From: Acholoe squamosa
Taxonomy: Eukaryota > Annelida > Polychaeta > Phyllodocida > Polynoidae
DNA: 64,000 nucleotides
Reading direction: 5' to 3'
Assembly (NCBI GenBank): GCA_949317995.1
Contig: OX439043.1
Coordinates: 8,114,501-8,178,500 of the forward strand
The first letter of the stretch is position 1, and each line of letters starts with the position of its first letter. Shown here in pieces: positions 42,780-55,207 of this stretch. The notes under the pieces are model-generated. The model was not told the origin of the DNA. It saw only the letters and a program-made list of their open reading frames with translations, and ran no database searches. Position numbers and translations under genes: made by a program.

Positions 42780-45700
42780 AAGAACTCCTTCCAGATGTGT
42801 GGTTATTCTCAATTACAATGTGTCCTGAAACAACTTCCACAGAGTGCAGTTATTGAATTCTTATAACTAACAGAAATTGAGTTATTTCTTTGTGTATAAA
42901 GTTTTTTTAGTACTTAGAGGTGCTGCTTCTAACTATGCGTGTACTTGGTAGGGGCGGAGACCGACTATACTCATGACTCAGCATAATATTAACATCACGC
43001 TATCAGTATCGGAATGATTTGGCATTCATTATCTGTTTGCATGAAAATATTCTAAATAATGTATATGATTGATCTTAAATTGAATGACAGGGTTGGGGAA
43101 TTATTTTCCCAATTAAAAGGGATCTGAAAATATTCAAGTCCATTGAAATAATTTACCAAAGTCTAGATAGTCTAGTTACATACAGGAGATGTGCCAAATC
43201 ACACACATCTGCTGTATGTAAGAGACCTAAGAGATCAGGGAGATGTTGTATAATCAGACGTTAACTACAGAAGTTTGTACCTGGTTTCTTGCCTTTGGCA
43301 AGTGTCAGCTTATCATTTAACTTTTATTGTGCTATAGTTCTATAGTTACTGTTAATGATCTGATTGACGTGTGTGGTGCTTTAACGTCTTTTGTGTCTGA
43401 CGTATGTGACGAGACGTTCATCTATCGCATTGTAAACGGCATAACCATAAAACTCCATTTACAAGCCGCAACCCTGTATAGGCCGTACCCTTTGGAATTA
43501 GCCCAAAGCCACATTTTCTGTCTGGAAAGGTGACCTTCCTCACTTAAGTCTAGATATGTAAAATGGTATGATGTTTTGGTAGTTACAACAGTTACTTATT
43601 TCTGATAATCAAGGTTCGACTTGTTGCAACCCCTGAACCTAATCGGACAAGGTGGTATTAAAGATTTATCGGTGAGAGTGTGTGTCAATCAGTAAATCTC
43701 TGGGATATGTAGATTTAAATCTCTCTGTGTGCCAATAGTAATGTCATCAACAATAGTTTCAGGGAGTGGCCTGCGGGGAAGGGGGCAAGGGCCCCTTGAG
43801 CAATCCTTAAATAAACAGTCAAGGCCTGCTATGACTAGGATATATGGCACTTGACCCTGTCCTCATTTTCCTGGATGTGCCTCCATACCATCCGTTCTGG
43901 ATCTGCCCCAGATCAATGTATGCATCACCAAAGTATATCTGAGTGTCAGTAGTCAGGGTGTCGTGGCATCATCCTGGTGTTTGGTAAAACACGCCAACAG
44001 CCGGTACATACTAAATTGTTACTAGCTCGGTAGTTAGAATATGATGATGTAGTATTGAACACATGTGATCACAAACGGGCTGTCCCGTACCCGATACAAC
44101 TATCTGAGTTAACCGTCACTGATGTTGATGTTGTATAGTGTGACTATACCAGGACTGTTGGTGTGACTGATGTTATAAATGTATCTCCATATGCACAGTG
44201 GTAGATTGGATAGATAGAATAACGCACTGTGTGGAGTGAAACTGTGATCACCGTAGTGACTGCAGTGAGTCACTATACTCATTGTATACACATAGATTTA
44301 CCCAGGTACCAATATTATTAAATACCAGGTACCTTAATTTTTGAAATTTTCATTTTCACATTTCAGATGTAGGCCAACACAATAGTAATACCGGGTTTAA
44401 TTTCTTTTAAAGAGAAGTTCATTTTAGGCTATTGACCAGCTCTTTTTTTTTTCTTTAAAAGAGAAAATGCAGTTATTTGTCAATGGATCAATTTTTCATG
44501 GATTTTTTTTTCATTTTGCTTTCGCTTGATTATCACAGTACCTTTTACTTGATGCCGAGGGTGCTAAGATATTGTACATTGAGTTTAATGGATTTGTGTT
44601 ACTGTGTTTGTGAAAGGAGGTATTAAAGATCTATTTTGTTCTCATTTGTCAGGAAATCATGTCCAAATGTATATTCTACATTCCTGTCTCATTAATAAAC
44701 CAAACTGTAGATAGTGCGATTGACCAATAGAGAAGTACCAAACAATAACCTGGTGGTCACTTTGTTAACTTCCATTTCATAGGAACCGGAGCAATGATAA
44801 GATACTGCGCATTAGGCTGTAAAGTCTAGAATAAACCATCATCTTAACTATGATTTTGTCATTATTTTAACATGAAAGATACTGTGGGGCCATCCATAAA
44901 TGATGTCATGCCCGGGGGAGGTATCCATGCCTCCTATATATTTCTATAGTAAAAGCCGTAAGCATGATGGGAAGTGGGAGGGTAAAAAAAACATCAGGCA
45001 AGCCTTTCATTTGGCCTAAGCTTCACTGACCACCCAGTCTATTATATGAGTAGAGCTCTATTTAGAGATGCCTGGGGGGGGGGGGGGGGTACTTCAGTCC
45101 GCTTATTGCAATACCCTTCCCCTTACATCCTCTCTTAAATATGAATTCTAACTATGGGCTTCTGTCACCCTATGTGACGTGGGACACGGCTGCCTTTACA
45201 TTCTAAGCATGGGTTTACAGCAAACACTGTCTATTATACTGTGTTAGCTGCCTTACATAATGGGGTATATTTAGGTAGTAGTCCAGTAGGAGGTGGGTGG
45301 AGTAGGGGGTCAGTGTGGAGTAGGCAGCTACCTGGGACCTGGTGAGGCTTTAATACTCATTCTGCATTCAGGCTGCCTCCAGGACCCTACCTCCCTCTCC
45401 CCCTAGTCACAATGAGGAAGGCCTTATTCTACATCATACAGTGATATGTAAGTGAATTTCTTCTAACTTTTCACATTTATCTATGTATACCTACAATATG
45501 GTTCATTTGGGAAATATTCTTATAATCTAGGTGTCTTTTCTAGATAAGGTTTGTACAGCATGGATAGATATAGGTTTGGTCTATATTTATATCTGGTCTA
45601 ATCTTGCATCTGTCCATCAAGTGATATACCAAACTGCTACATAGGGTTAATAGTGTGCTTATCCCTACGCATCCTTTCTGTATGTTCTGTATCATGTCTC

Positions 45701-45990
45701 TTACTAGTTTGCTTACTTATTACATCTTAGATTGTACTTTTACAACCATAATTCTGTTTACCTTTACTGATGCAATGTATAATGATTATGGGTGGGATTG
45801 ACAAGTCAACGAGTGGGATTTATACACTGCTAAAGGGTCTACATGATGCATGAATGAAGTGCCGTCAAGCAGACTCACTAGCACTCCACTGGTGCATCAT
45901 GACAAGCAATGGGTATCAAGGAATCCACCATTAGGGGCACTTTAAGTGTTAACAGACTGTGAAGGATAAGAGCTGTGTCCTTGATAACAC
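42780..45990. other. Spacer between sideroflexin copies; partly duplicated
   Basis: No gene seen. Bases 44105-44600 match 62826-63612 beyond copy B. The ATGATGCA-type repeat just upstream of copy B (45840-45925) parallels the one upstream of copy A (34868-35090). Both observations mark the extent of the duplicated block. Confidence 0.55.
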
Positions 45991-46014
45991 TTGTTATCCT
46001 TACAGACATCCAAG

Positions 46015-49000
46015 ATGGATGAAGTACCTCAGGAGGAGCGGATAAACCTTGATCAGCCCCGCTATGACCAGAGCATCTTCTCCGGCCGTGCCAAGCACTT
46101 CTTCATTGTCACTAACCCACTCAATCTGTTCTGTTCTGGTAAAGATCTAGATGCAGCCAAGGAACTGGTCAATGCCTACAGGTGAGTTGTGGTAAACTTG
46201 TGCTGGTGCCCTCCAAGTATTGTGGGCATAGTACCTGCAGACCATGCCTGATGGCTTTTTCCCCAGATCCTGGGGAACTTAACTCACTTGAACTCCATTA
46301 GATGGCAGTTTTAGATCTCCAATGACAGTCTACATTCCAAACAGGGACAGGTCATGATGAAGTCAAAGAGGTCAGGAACAGGTCATGATTATAGAGGTCA
46401 GGGACAGGTCGTTATGAAGTCAGAGAGGTCAGGAACAAGTCATGATTATAGAGGTCAGGGACAGGTCATGTAGAGGTCAGGGACAGGTTTTGTAGAGGTC
46501 AGAGACAGGCCATCTAGAGAAATTAATAATTTTGACTGTCTAATGTACAGGAATCGTACAGAGCCCAAGGGCACCACACCCGACCAGTTATGGAAGGCAA
46601 AGAGTGTGTACGACTCTGCATTCCACCCAGATACGGGAGAGAAGATGTTCATCCTGGGACGGATGTCAGCGCAGGTCCCATGTAATATGTCCATCACTGG
46701 CTGTATGATGGCATTCAGATCGTGAGTACTGTAAATTCTAGCAAATAAGTCACCCTGAGAATATGCTGCACCTGCAGCCTGTGTATACTGTAATACCGTG
46801 CAAGATGTAAATCATGTCTTTTTACATTGTAACATACCAGGGATTAGGAAGGCTCGATCAGACTTTGAAACAAAGTACCTTAAGTTTGTTGTTTATTATA
46901 AAAAGCATAATGACTTTCCCAAATACTATCATTGGCTCCATATTGTAGATCATCTAATGGCCCGAAGACGTAAAACTAAACAAACAAACAAAAGGCAAGG
47001 AGCTGTGAACTGTAAATATACCTATATAAAATCTGTTTACAACATTATGAATGAAAACCTGGTGTTTCTAGAAATGAAAGTGGAATTTCTAGAATCAAAA
47101 ATATAATAGCCCAAGTTGATATATGAATCAAAGTTTGAATCATACAAACGTGTATGGCCTGCTATAACTGTTCTGTATGCTTTCAGGACAACATCAGCAG
47201 TCGTGTTCTGGCAGTGGTTGAATCAGTCATTTAATGCCATTGTCAACTACACAAACCGGTCAGGTGACTCCGAAATCACGACTAAGTAAGAATTCATACA
47301 ATAACATAAGTGTCATCTTAATTAAATTTTCTTCTGTCAAGAATTTGTGTTTAGACTAAAATCTTAAGAGCACACTTTTAGTGAGCCCGGAACCTGGTGC
47401 ATCTTGTTTTAATAACTGGGGTCATTTTCATGTCGGGCATTCTGCCCATCAGGCTTACAAGAGGTTCTTTCCTTCTACCACTAAATTCAGGCACCTCTCC
47501 TCTCTCATGCAACTCTTCAATGTTTATGTTTCTGACCCTCAGTCTCAAGCAAATCCTCAGGGCTTGATTTAGGGGCTTTTGTAAACTTTTGTCCCAGCTT
47601 TTCCAGGAAGAATCGGCCAAGAAGCTGCAATAATCAAAAAGTAAAAGGAGGGCTTGTATTTGTAATACAATATCATAAGTCTATAGATGGCTATAGCATG
47701 GCTATAATGAGCTGTTTAATTTTAATTTGAAATTTTCAGGAATTGTAATTTGTGTTTTCCTTCTTCATTTTCTAGACAATTAGGAATATCATATTTTCTA
47801 GCAACTGGTGCTGCAACAGGGACGGCACTGGGACTCAACAAAATTGCAGTTGTAAGTCTTTCTGAAATATGCACTACCTTAGTACATTGCCATACCTACA
47901 TCTGAGGCCCGCTGTGCCTTAAAGAATCAACCCAAAGTCAGCAATGGTCAGGATGGCCCCAGCTGCTCCTTAAAGGATTTCTCTCAACTCAAAGTGGCAT
48001 CACTCTTGGGATGCACCTTATATGTGAGGTGGTACATTAGTTATGCACTAAAGCATGAAAAAAGCTTTCTTTGAAGCAGAATGAAATGAAATAGAATTTA
48101 AATTTCTGTGATTAAAATAAATTTGAATCTCTCAGAATCAATGTTACGGTAATATATTACCGGTAATATAAATGATGTGTTTTGCTGACAGAAACTCCCA
48201 GAGATTGCTGGGCGGTATGTGCCATTTGCTGCAGTGGCCGTTGCTAACTGTATCAACATTCCCTTTATGAGGAGCAAGTAAGGATTCAATATTTTATGTC
48301 ATCCATCCATAAATAAGGTCTAGCCTTAGGGGGGGGGGGTCAAGATTTTGTGACAAAATGTGACAAGGGGGAGGGAAGTTGGCATGTGCATGATATCATA
48401 TTCCCCAAATAATTCATTCATGCATCATACCAACCCTGTAGAAATGATGCACTCACAAAGAAGTTCAGGAAATTCTCCAGCACTTCATAGGTGGTTGCTA
48501 GCACTTCATAGTTGCCTCATAAGGATCAGTATTCATTTTTAATAGGTAACCCACTCAACAAAAATGTTATTTAACGTAAAAAAAACACCGTTTTTAACGT
48601 TTTAAAACGTTTCGCAATGATAAGGAGCCATAGGGAAACGTTCTGAAACGTTTTGCAACTTTTTTTGTTGACTGGGAAAATATTGCTTACAAATGGCTAA
48701 ACTCTATTGTCTAGTCAACACAGACCTGTCCAGCTATACACTTTGGATACATTAAGATTGTTACATAATAGAGGCCTGTGACAACAGACACTATAGCTAT
48801 TAATAGAACTTCTATGTATGAATACATGTACATACCTAGGCCAGATATAGACATCTTTAATTCCCTCTCCCCACTCTGAATTACCCACCAACAACCTACC
48901 CCTTTTGCCTAGCATAAACTAGAAAGAAAAATCTCCTAAAAAGGCCTCATAGTTAATGGGATGTAATTGTTAATTTCAGGGAGATCCTTGAAGGTATTCC

Positions 49001-51671
49001 TGTAGAAACAGAGTCGGGAGAGACCCTTGGCCAATCGTCAAAAGCTGCTAAGAAGGGCATTGCACAGGTTGTTTTCTCACGTATCATCATGGCAACCCCA
49101 GCCATGGGTAAGTTATTTAGTTTAAGAATATGAATTTATTTCAAAGTAATTATACTGACTTTGTGAAGAGAATATGATATTGTCCGGAAAAAAAATAAAA
49201 TAAAAAAGCTTTACATGTGACTTCAAACAGGATTTTGAGTTTTACCCTATTAAGTCCTTTTGTTGACATGATACATGCATGCATCATACATGAGTAACTG
49301 GCCAGGTGTGGATCCATGCATCATGTTGACCCTATGGGATTGATACACTCCTTACCAGTTGGCGTAAAACAGTAAAACCCAATGTATAATCCATTTCAGA
49401 GCCTTGGTGTGGCTTATAGCATTGCTCTAAACACAGGTTGCTGCTTATACAAGGGGTTTTGATACTATAGAGAACAGTTTTGCAGTATAACAAGAGCAAG
49501 TTAATCATTAATACTTGTATATTTGCATTTTGATAATGACAAAAACTGAATACAAACTCTGAGTCATCTCAACTTAAATGGTCAATTTACTTAATTTCAG
49601 CCATTCCACCCATCATTATGCAGCGGTTAGAGAAAGGAGCCTTCCTTAAGGTGAGACCATGTTTCCCAAACTTGCACTGCAGAATGCTGAAACATCTTTT
49701 GTTATTACCACTTGATATGAACCAGAGAAATACTCCCAATTTGGCGATCTTTGAAATTTAGGGACAAGCCATTTATTGCCAGGTCGGGGGGGGGGCTTGT
49801 TAGATATAGGGGGGGGGGTCATTTTGAAAAAGAGCCCCTTGGTGGGGGGGCCAAAACCCAAAAAACCCTCACAATGGGGGGGGGGTCAAAACTAAACATG
49901 GGCAATTCAAATACCCATCTTGACGCGTCATTCCAGACATGTATCCGGTTTTTTGAGGAGTCATTTTGCAAAACCAGTTCTTAGTGGGGGTTGCGAAGTT
50001 TTTTTTCATAATGGTGGGCGGGGTCGGAAAAGAATCTGCCGATCCACCAAAATCCATCTAGCTCCCCCAGCTGGTAATAAATGACTCGTCCCTTAAAACT
50101 CAGTCTCGCTATGTGCCTTTCCTCCCAGAGGTTCCATCCCAGCAAACACGCCTGTACTGGACTGGTATTGGGCCAATAATGGCAACAGTATTGGGCCACT
50201 ACTGGCAATACGGTACTGGCCCAGTAAAAAAGTGCAATATGGCTTTCTTCCGGGCCACAACTGGCAAACATTACTGGCCCAGTACTGAGCCATTTAAGGG
50301 CCAGTAGTGTATAATTATCATAGTTCAGCACATTTAAAGGCCCCACATTAAGGCTTTCCTTTACATTCTACCCCATTGGGGAAGAGCCCAGATGCAGTGT
50401 GCATTAAAGTTGGCCATCTATCTCAGAGTTTGTTGGTTTATGTGATCTGTTTCAGACACACATAAGGTGTTTGGAATGACATGCTTTCTATCCTACCATT
50501 GTTTACGATATTTGGTTTTAAACTTAAAGCCTAGTAAGTTTCCAATGAAATTTGTTCCATGCTAAACAAGTTTGTCCTAAGCAGAGAAGATTTTGACCAT
50601 ATACTCATAAAGAAAAGTTATACATCTCAATACCAAATTATTGTAATACAAGCACTGGGCACATTTTGTGGTGTGGTTGGAAACTAATCAAGCGGTTTCT
50701 GGTGATTCTGGGCCAGTACTGGCATGCCAGAAGTAAGTTGCCATCATAAGTCCAGTACCGGGCCAGCACTGGCATGCTGGCACTGGTTTACCATTACAAA
50801 ACCAGAACTGTGCCAGTATGATTGAAGCTAAATGGCAATGTAATGGCTAGGTACTGGCAGTACTGGCCCGTTACTGCCATTACATGCCATTACAACCTCA
50901 GTACTGGCCCGGTACAGGCGCGTTTGCTGGGGTTCACCTTCCATCATGATGTGTACATCAATATATTTTGACACTGCCTAAATGCTTACATTTTTATTTG
51001 GATGGTATCTAAATGTGATAAATTCCCCTTGCAGAAATATCCCCAGATGAATGCCCCCATAACTGTAGTAATCGTTGGCTTCATGTAAGTTTATTGTATG
51101 TTCAGGCTATCTAATTATTCAACCATTTATAACTATAACCGTTTTTGATGGCATAAAGAATAATATTATTTCTCAGCTAAAGTGTTGTTAAATATTGATC
51201 AATCCTATAACTTATGTGTTGTTTGCACCGTGGCTGTTGGTGGGTTACATATGTAGCAGCTGCAACTAAAATAATCATATTCATGGTCATTTGAATTCTT
51301 TTTAGTCTTGCACTATGATAGAAGGATTCTTGTTCCCTGACAGGGCGATCTTTGCAACACCATTATGCTGCGCCATCTTCCCACAAAGAAGGTAAAACAA
51401 GAAATTAACCCTAAAAGAATTGTAAACCTTGAGACTGCCAGGACAAAGTGCTTTTAATGAAAATGGCACAAAAAATGTAGAGAGACACTTAATAGGAATC
51501 GTTTAACACAAAACTAGTTGTCAGCTACACGAGATAATGTGCATATCTAAACTTGTTCTAATTTTATGTTACAGTTCCATCAGTGTGTCGAGTCTAGAAG
51601 AGGACCTACAAGTAGAAATCCACACAAAGTATCCAGCCATTGACCACGTCTACTTCAATAAGGGGCTATAG
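46015..51671 (+). CDS. SFXN1: Sideroflexin (SFXN1/3-like), tandem copy B
   Basis: There are ten coding exons with exactly the same lengths and phases as copy A: 46015-46181, 46551-46721, 47187-47285, 47776-47851, 48192-48277, 48980-49107, 49601-49650, 51035-51084, 51344-51391 and 51575-51671. The product is 323 aa, with no frameshift or premature stop. The exon begins at 46006, nine bases before the ATG, with the same ACATCCAAG leader as copy A. Differences are mostly conservative: MDEVPQEE for [16 protein letters not shown] for [15 protein letters not shown] for MLIFATP, and several near the C terminus ([20 protein letters not shown]). The HPDTGEKM box, INIPFMR and YFNKGL are kept. Both copies therefore look functional and under constraint. 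The role is the same as for copy A (mitochondrial serine and related transport). Confidence 0.93.
46341..46514 (+). repeat. DR5-type AGGTCA minisatellite, short version (copy B)
   Basis: Homologous to the array in copy A and in the same intron, but about a third of the length and more diverged. AGGTCAGGAACAGGTCA (from 46369) and AGGTCAGGGACAGGTCA keep the five-base spacing. Confidence 0.75.
46798..47106 (+). pseudogene. Non-LTR retrotransposon C-terminal fragment
   Basis: The frame starts [18 protein letters not shown], like the C-terminal His/Cys segment of LINE reverse transcriptases, and continues [13 protein letters not shown]...[15 protein letters not shown] related fragment (NARERFEGEYLKFVDYYKNH...AINCILSYIKTLYN) lies at 52650-52855. 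It sits in a sideroflexin B intron, inserted relative to copy A. No reverse transcriptase core is present. Confidence 0.45.
50138..50932. mobile_element. Non-autonomous element, CCCAGCAAAC...GTTTGCTGGG termini
   Basis: Inverted ends CCCAGCAAACACGCCTGTAC and GTACAGGCGCGTTTGCTGGG enclose about 795 bp rich in TACTGGCCCAG words. Copy A has the uninterrupted sequence CCTCCCAGAGTTTCACCTTT at about 39828-39847, so this is an insertion specific to copy B. Confidence 0.7.
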
Positions 51672-51778
51672 GGAGGGTTGCCATTGGTTACTTTTATAGT
51701 TGATGTTGCTGCATTTGGGGGTTTGGCCTTCTTTTGGCTGGATGACATCACAAGGCAGTAGACATTTCTTTCTGTCCA

Positions 51779-52855
51779 ATGCACACCCAAGGAACTGGCT
51801 GTTCAGTGGCGGCTGTACTATATAGAGTACTAATGAGAAGTACCAAGGACAATCTGGACAGGTGCATTCACACTCCTGAATCTAAAGGTCAACTGTTGAA
51901 ACTGCTCACTATGTTAGATGTTAAGGATGTTGATGTGTTGTCATGCAGATTTTACAAAAAGACAGGAGTAGTATATGTGACTCTAGATAATATCTGTTAT
52001 AAGATCAAACTCATGTCATCATGCAGGAAAACGCCTGTAACCTTTAATATCCAGGACATAGAAAACAACAGTAAAAGCTGTCCATTGGAAACTTTTTACT
52101 TATCTAATTGGAAATTTGCACTTTTGAGTTTCCAAGTATGCAAGCACCACCCCTGCACTAGGTGAGCTGGGTAGGTTCCCTATCAAATCACAAATAATTT
52201 TCCTTAACATTCTTTTTTGGTTAAGACTAGAACAGGGTACAACAAACCCTATTCTGAATGAGGCTTTCTCCACAATGAAGATTGATAAACACCACTGGCT
52301 AAATGATGTACAGTATCTTTTATGTGAGATTGGTTGTAGAAATGTCTGGCTCAACCCCTATGCATAAGTACTCGCTTAAGTTCCTCATAAAAAGGAGACT
52401 GAATGATTTCATTTTCAAAAGTACAACCAATACATCAATGATAAAGCATGCTGCGAGGTGCAATGTTCTCAAGACTTGTCAGGAAGATCTAAATGAGCCA
52501 TATGGAGAAAGTGAGTATCTGAGTCACATACACTCACCCATCATTAGAAGCTATATCACTAAACTATGCATTGATACGAACTGTACCCTTGATAGCTTAT
52601 CAAGAAGCTATAAAGGGAAGAAACCAATTATTTTCCTCTGTACCATCAATACAAAATGCCAGGGAACGCTTTGAAGGGGAATACCTGAAGTTTGTGGACT
52701 ACTACAAAAACCATGATGATAACAGAAAACTTTCTCAGATATTAGCAGCAAACCCCTACTGCAAATCATCAAGCAAGCCTGCTGCGATAAATTGTATTCT
52801 GTCATATATAAAAACACTGTATAACTTAATCAATGTTGATCTGGTGCTGACATGA
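51779..52855 (+). pseudogene. Decayed non-LTR retrotransposon 3' region
   Basis: Three broken frames (51779-52165, 52303-52674, 52571-52855) overlap or shift. The last shares YLKFVxYYKxHxD and AxNCxxxYIKxxYN with 46798-47106. AATAAA follows at 52875-52880, as at a LINE 3' end, though it could also serve as the poly(A) signal of sideroflexin B. I do not recognise the first frame; assigning it to the same element is inference. Confidence 0.4.
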
Positions 52856-53271
52856 ATGTATCCTTACATTAGTCAATAAAGCCTTCTTGAATCCTGATGC
52901 TTCGGGGTTGTGTACAAATGACGTCATGCAGGAGGGGGGGGAGGTGGAGTCCCACTTGCCATGACCAAGCCTGACAAGGGGGGAGGGGGGTCATGGGCTG
53001 CATGACATCATGTCATCTAGAAATCACAATATGCTTTGGTTTTGGCAAGAACAAAAACTTTTGTAAAAAGATTTGCAAAGGTAGGGAAGCTTAATGCATT
53101 CATCTGACATAAATTTATTACCTATAGGCCCTACATGCATGCATTCCTCAGACATCTCACTCAATGAGTGTCACTGCCATCAATGTCAGTGTAAAATCAA
53201 GGTGATGTCCAGACCACTATAAGGGGGCACTACTACTCTATCCTATTGTAGTGGTCAGTGAAAACGTCTTC

Positions 53272-53342
53272 TGGAGACACCGGGATTCGAACCCGGGTCT
53301 CTCGCTTGCAAGTCGAGTGCTCTACCGCTGAGCTACATCCCC
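53272..53342 (-). tRNA. tRNA-Ala (anticodon TGC), copy 1
   Basis: 71 nt without CCA. On the minus strand it begins GGGGATGTAGCTCAGCGGTA, has anticodon loop CTTGCAA (TGC), the T arm CCGGGTTCGAATCCCGG, and ends TCTCCA. The acceptor stem has the G3-U70 wobble pair, the alanine identity element. A- and B-box sequences are intact, and TTTT lies 9-12 bases downstream as a Pol III terminator. The anticodon stem has one A-G mismatch next to the loop, and the variable loop is four bases. Confidence 0.88.
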
Positions 53343-53730
53343 TGGCCTGACATACCCTGTCACCAACACGGCCCCATTGACATTTCCACCTTCCAACTAC
53401 CCTGGATCGGTATGGTATACATAGGGGGAGTGACACAACCAAGTGAACAGTCCCTCTGAAGGCTCTGCGCACCCGATGGGGGAACGAACCCCTACACTCC
53501 TCCCAACCAGCTTCAACCGTATCCCGCCAGAACCGGTCCTCCAGTCCAGTCTGAACGGTACCAGTACTGAGTCACACACAGCCCATCTGTTTCCAAGTCC
53601 CTGAGCACTAGCAAGTTGAAGCGCTTGTCTATACCATACCGGCCCAGGTACCGAGCTCTCTAAAGGTCCCCCATGCGAGGCAGGACCACTCGGTGTCTCC
53701 ACCACTGTAGTGGTCAGTGAAAACGTCTTC

Positions 53731-53801
53731 TGGAGACACCGGGATTCGAACCCGGGTCTCTCGCTTGCAAGTCGAGTGCTCTACCGCTGAGCTACATCCC
53801 C
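53731..53801 (-). tRNA. tRNA-Ala (anticodon TGC), copy 2
   Basis: No difference from the copy at 53272-53342 seen by eye, including the downstream TTTT; second unit of the 459-bp tandem duplication. Confidence 0.88.
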
Positions 53802-53961
53802 TGGCCTGACATACCCTGTCACCAACACGGCCCCACTGACATTTCCACCTTCCAACTACCCTGGATCAGTATGGTATACATAGGGGGAGTGACACAACCA
53901 AATGAAGTCCCTCTGAAGGTTCTGCGCACCCGACGGGGGAACGAACCCCTACACTATCTAT

Positions 53962-55200
53962 ACCAATTTAACCCTTTTTGAAAAGGGCCACTGCTGACCT
54001 CAGGATCTAAAATGATGCATCTAAAATACCCCTGAACTGCTGCTTTTGCCTCAGGGCAGCATCCATAGTAATCCACAGACTTCTTTTTGAAAAGGTGTGA
54101 TATTCCCCCCCCCCCCTCCTTGAGGTTTAAAAATTATTTTGCTCCTCCCCCAGTCCACCCCCTACCGGAATCCCACTGTTGATAAATAACGAACACTCCC
54201 TTGAAGCTCTCCACCACCCTGTTGCTATTTTCACTGAGGGGATGCTTGGGGAGATGTAAAGGGGACCTCCCCCCAAACTTACTCTCCATATCTTTGTCTG
54301 AATTGAACTCTATTGGACTCACCTTATTTGCAGATTCTACAGTAAAATGCTGAGGTGACTCGATTGCTTTGTAAGATCATAAATTGGAACTATGATTGCA
54401 ATCGATGGTCTCCTGAGAATTTGTGATGCTTTCTGAGATTTTTTTTCTATTATGCCACTCACTAAATTCAGAGTGTTCTGCCTGAAACCTATTTCTAGTA
54501 CACTTGTATATGGGTCAAGTTACAGATTAAATCAATACATTCAAGCTCTTGAACTATATGATCCTTAATAATAACTGTTCTCGATTTTCTCTTCCCTGAC
54601 AAGTGTACAGCTTTCTCTGCAAAGAAGGCAGACTATTAAATGTATTGGACTATTGATCTAGACAGTTTTTAAGCCCTTTTGTGACAGGAAATACTTGTGT
54701 ATGATCACTAACATAGTACTCCATGTATAACTATAAGCCACGTAAATGGTACATCCTGCATAAAGGGACCCATACATTATATAAGCTGACAGTGTTTGGC
54801 ATGTTTCTCTGTTCATTTGTTGATCAGTGCTAGTTCTTTTTTCACTTTGCATGTATCTTATCCTTTATTGCCAATTCACACCCACTATATGTCCCTTTGA
54901 ACCATTTTAATTTGTTTATAGCCTATCTCAGAGGACGAAAATTAAGACCGTCCACACCTCGACACTACCTTGCTACTACTGGCGTGGTTGCCATGCTCGC
55001 CTTACCTTATCAACTTCCGTTGATAAGGTAGTCTCCAAGGCAATCTTTGTTCTCAATAAACAAAGATGCATTATCACCATGGTACCACAGACTTCCTGTT
55101 GGCCCTCAGGGTCCTGGAGGAGTGTAACTCTCCAAGCACTGACACATAACTCCCAACATTAGTTTAGAGTCTATTGATGATTCATCAATATGGGTGATGT
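53962..55200. other. Non-coding, nothing recognised
   Basis: Contains C-rich runs and a fragment with the TTGATAAATAA end (near 54180) of the MITE family at 15598-15910. A short palindrome, TACCTTATCAACTTCC...GTTGATAAGGTA, lies at 55002-55029. Confidence 0.4.
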
Positions 55201-55207
55201 GTACAAG

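Larger units (their letters stand above)
53246..53960. repeat. Tandem duplication, period 459 bp, carrying tRNA-Ala
   Basis: The block beginning GTAGTGGTCAGTGAAAACGT at 53249 restarts at 53708 and runs to about 53957, where it stops partway (ACGAACCCCTACACT). Each copy contains one tRNA-Ala gene and its 5' flank. Confidence 0.85.

Noticed and set aside
53233-53705. Minus-strand protein frames over the tRNA duplication
   Set aside because: They run through the tRNA genes and show no protein family; the tRNA calls explain the sequence.
55002-55029. Palindrome TACCTTATCAACTTCC...GTTGATAAGGTA
   Set aside because: Short perfect hairpin, but single and without family members or context; not enough to call an element or terminator.
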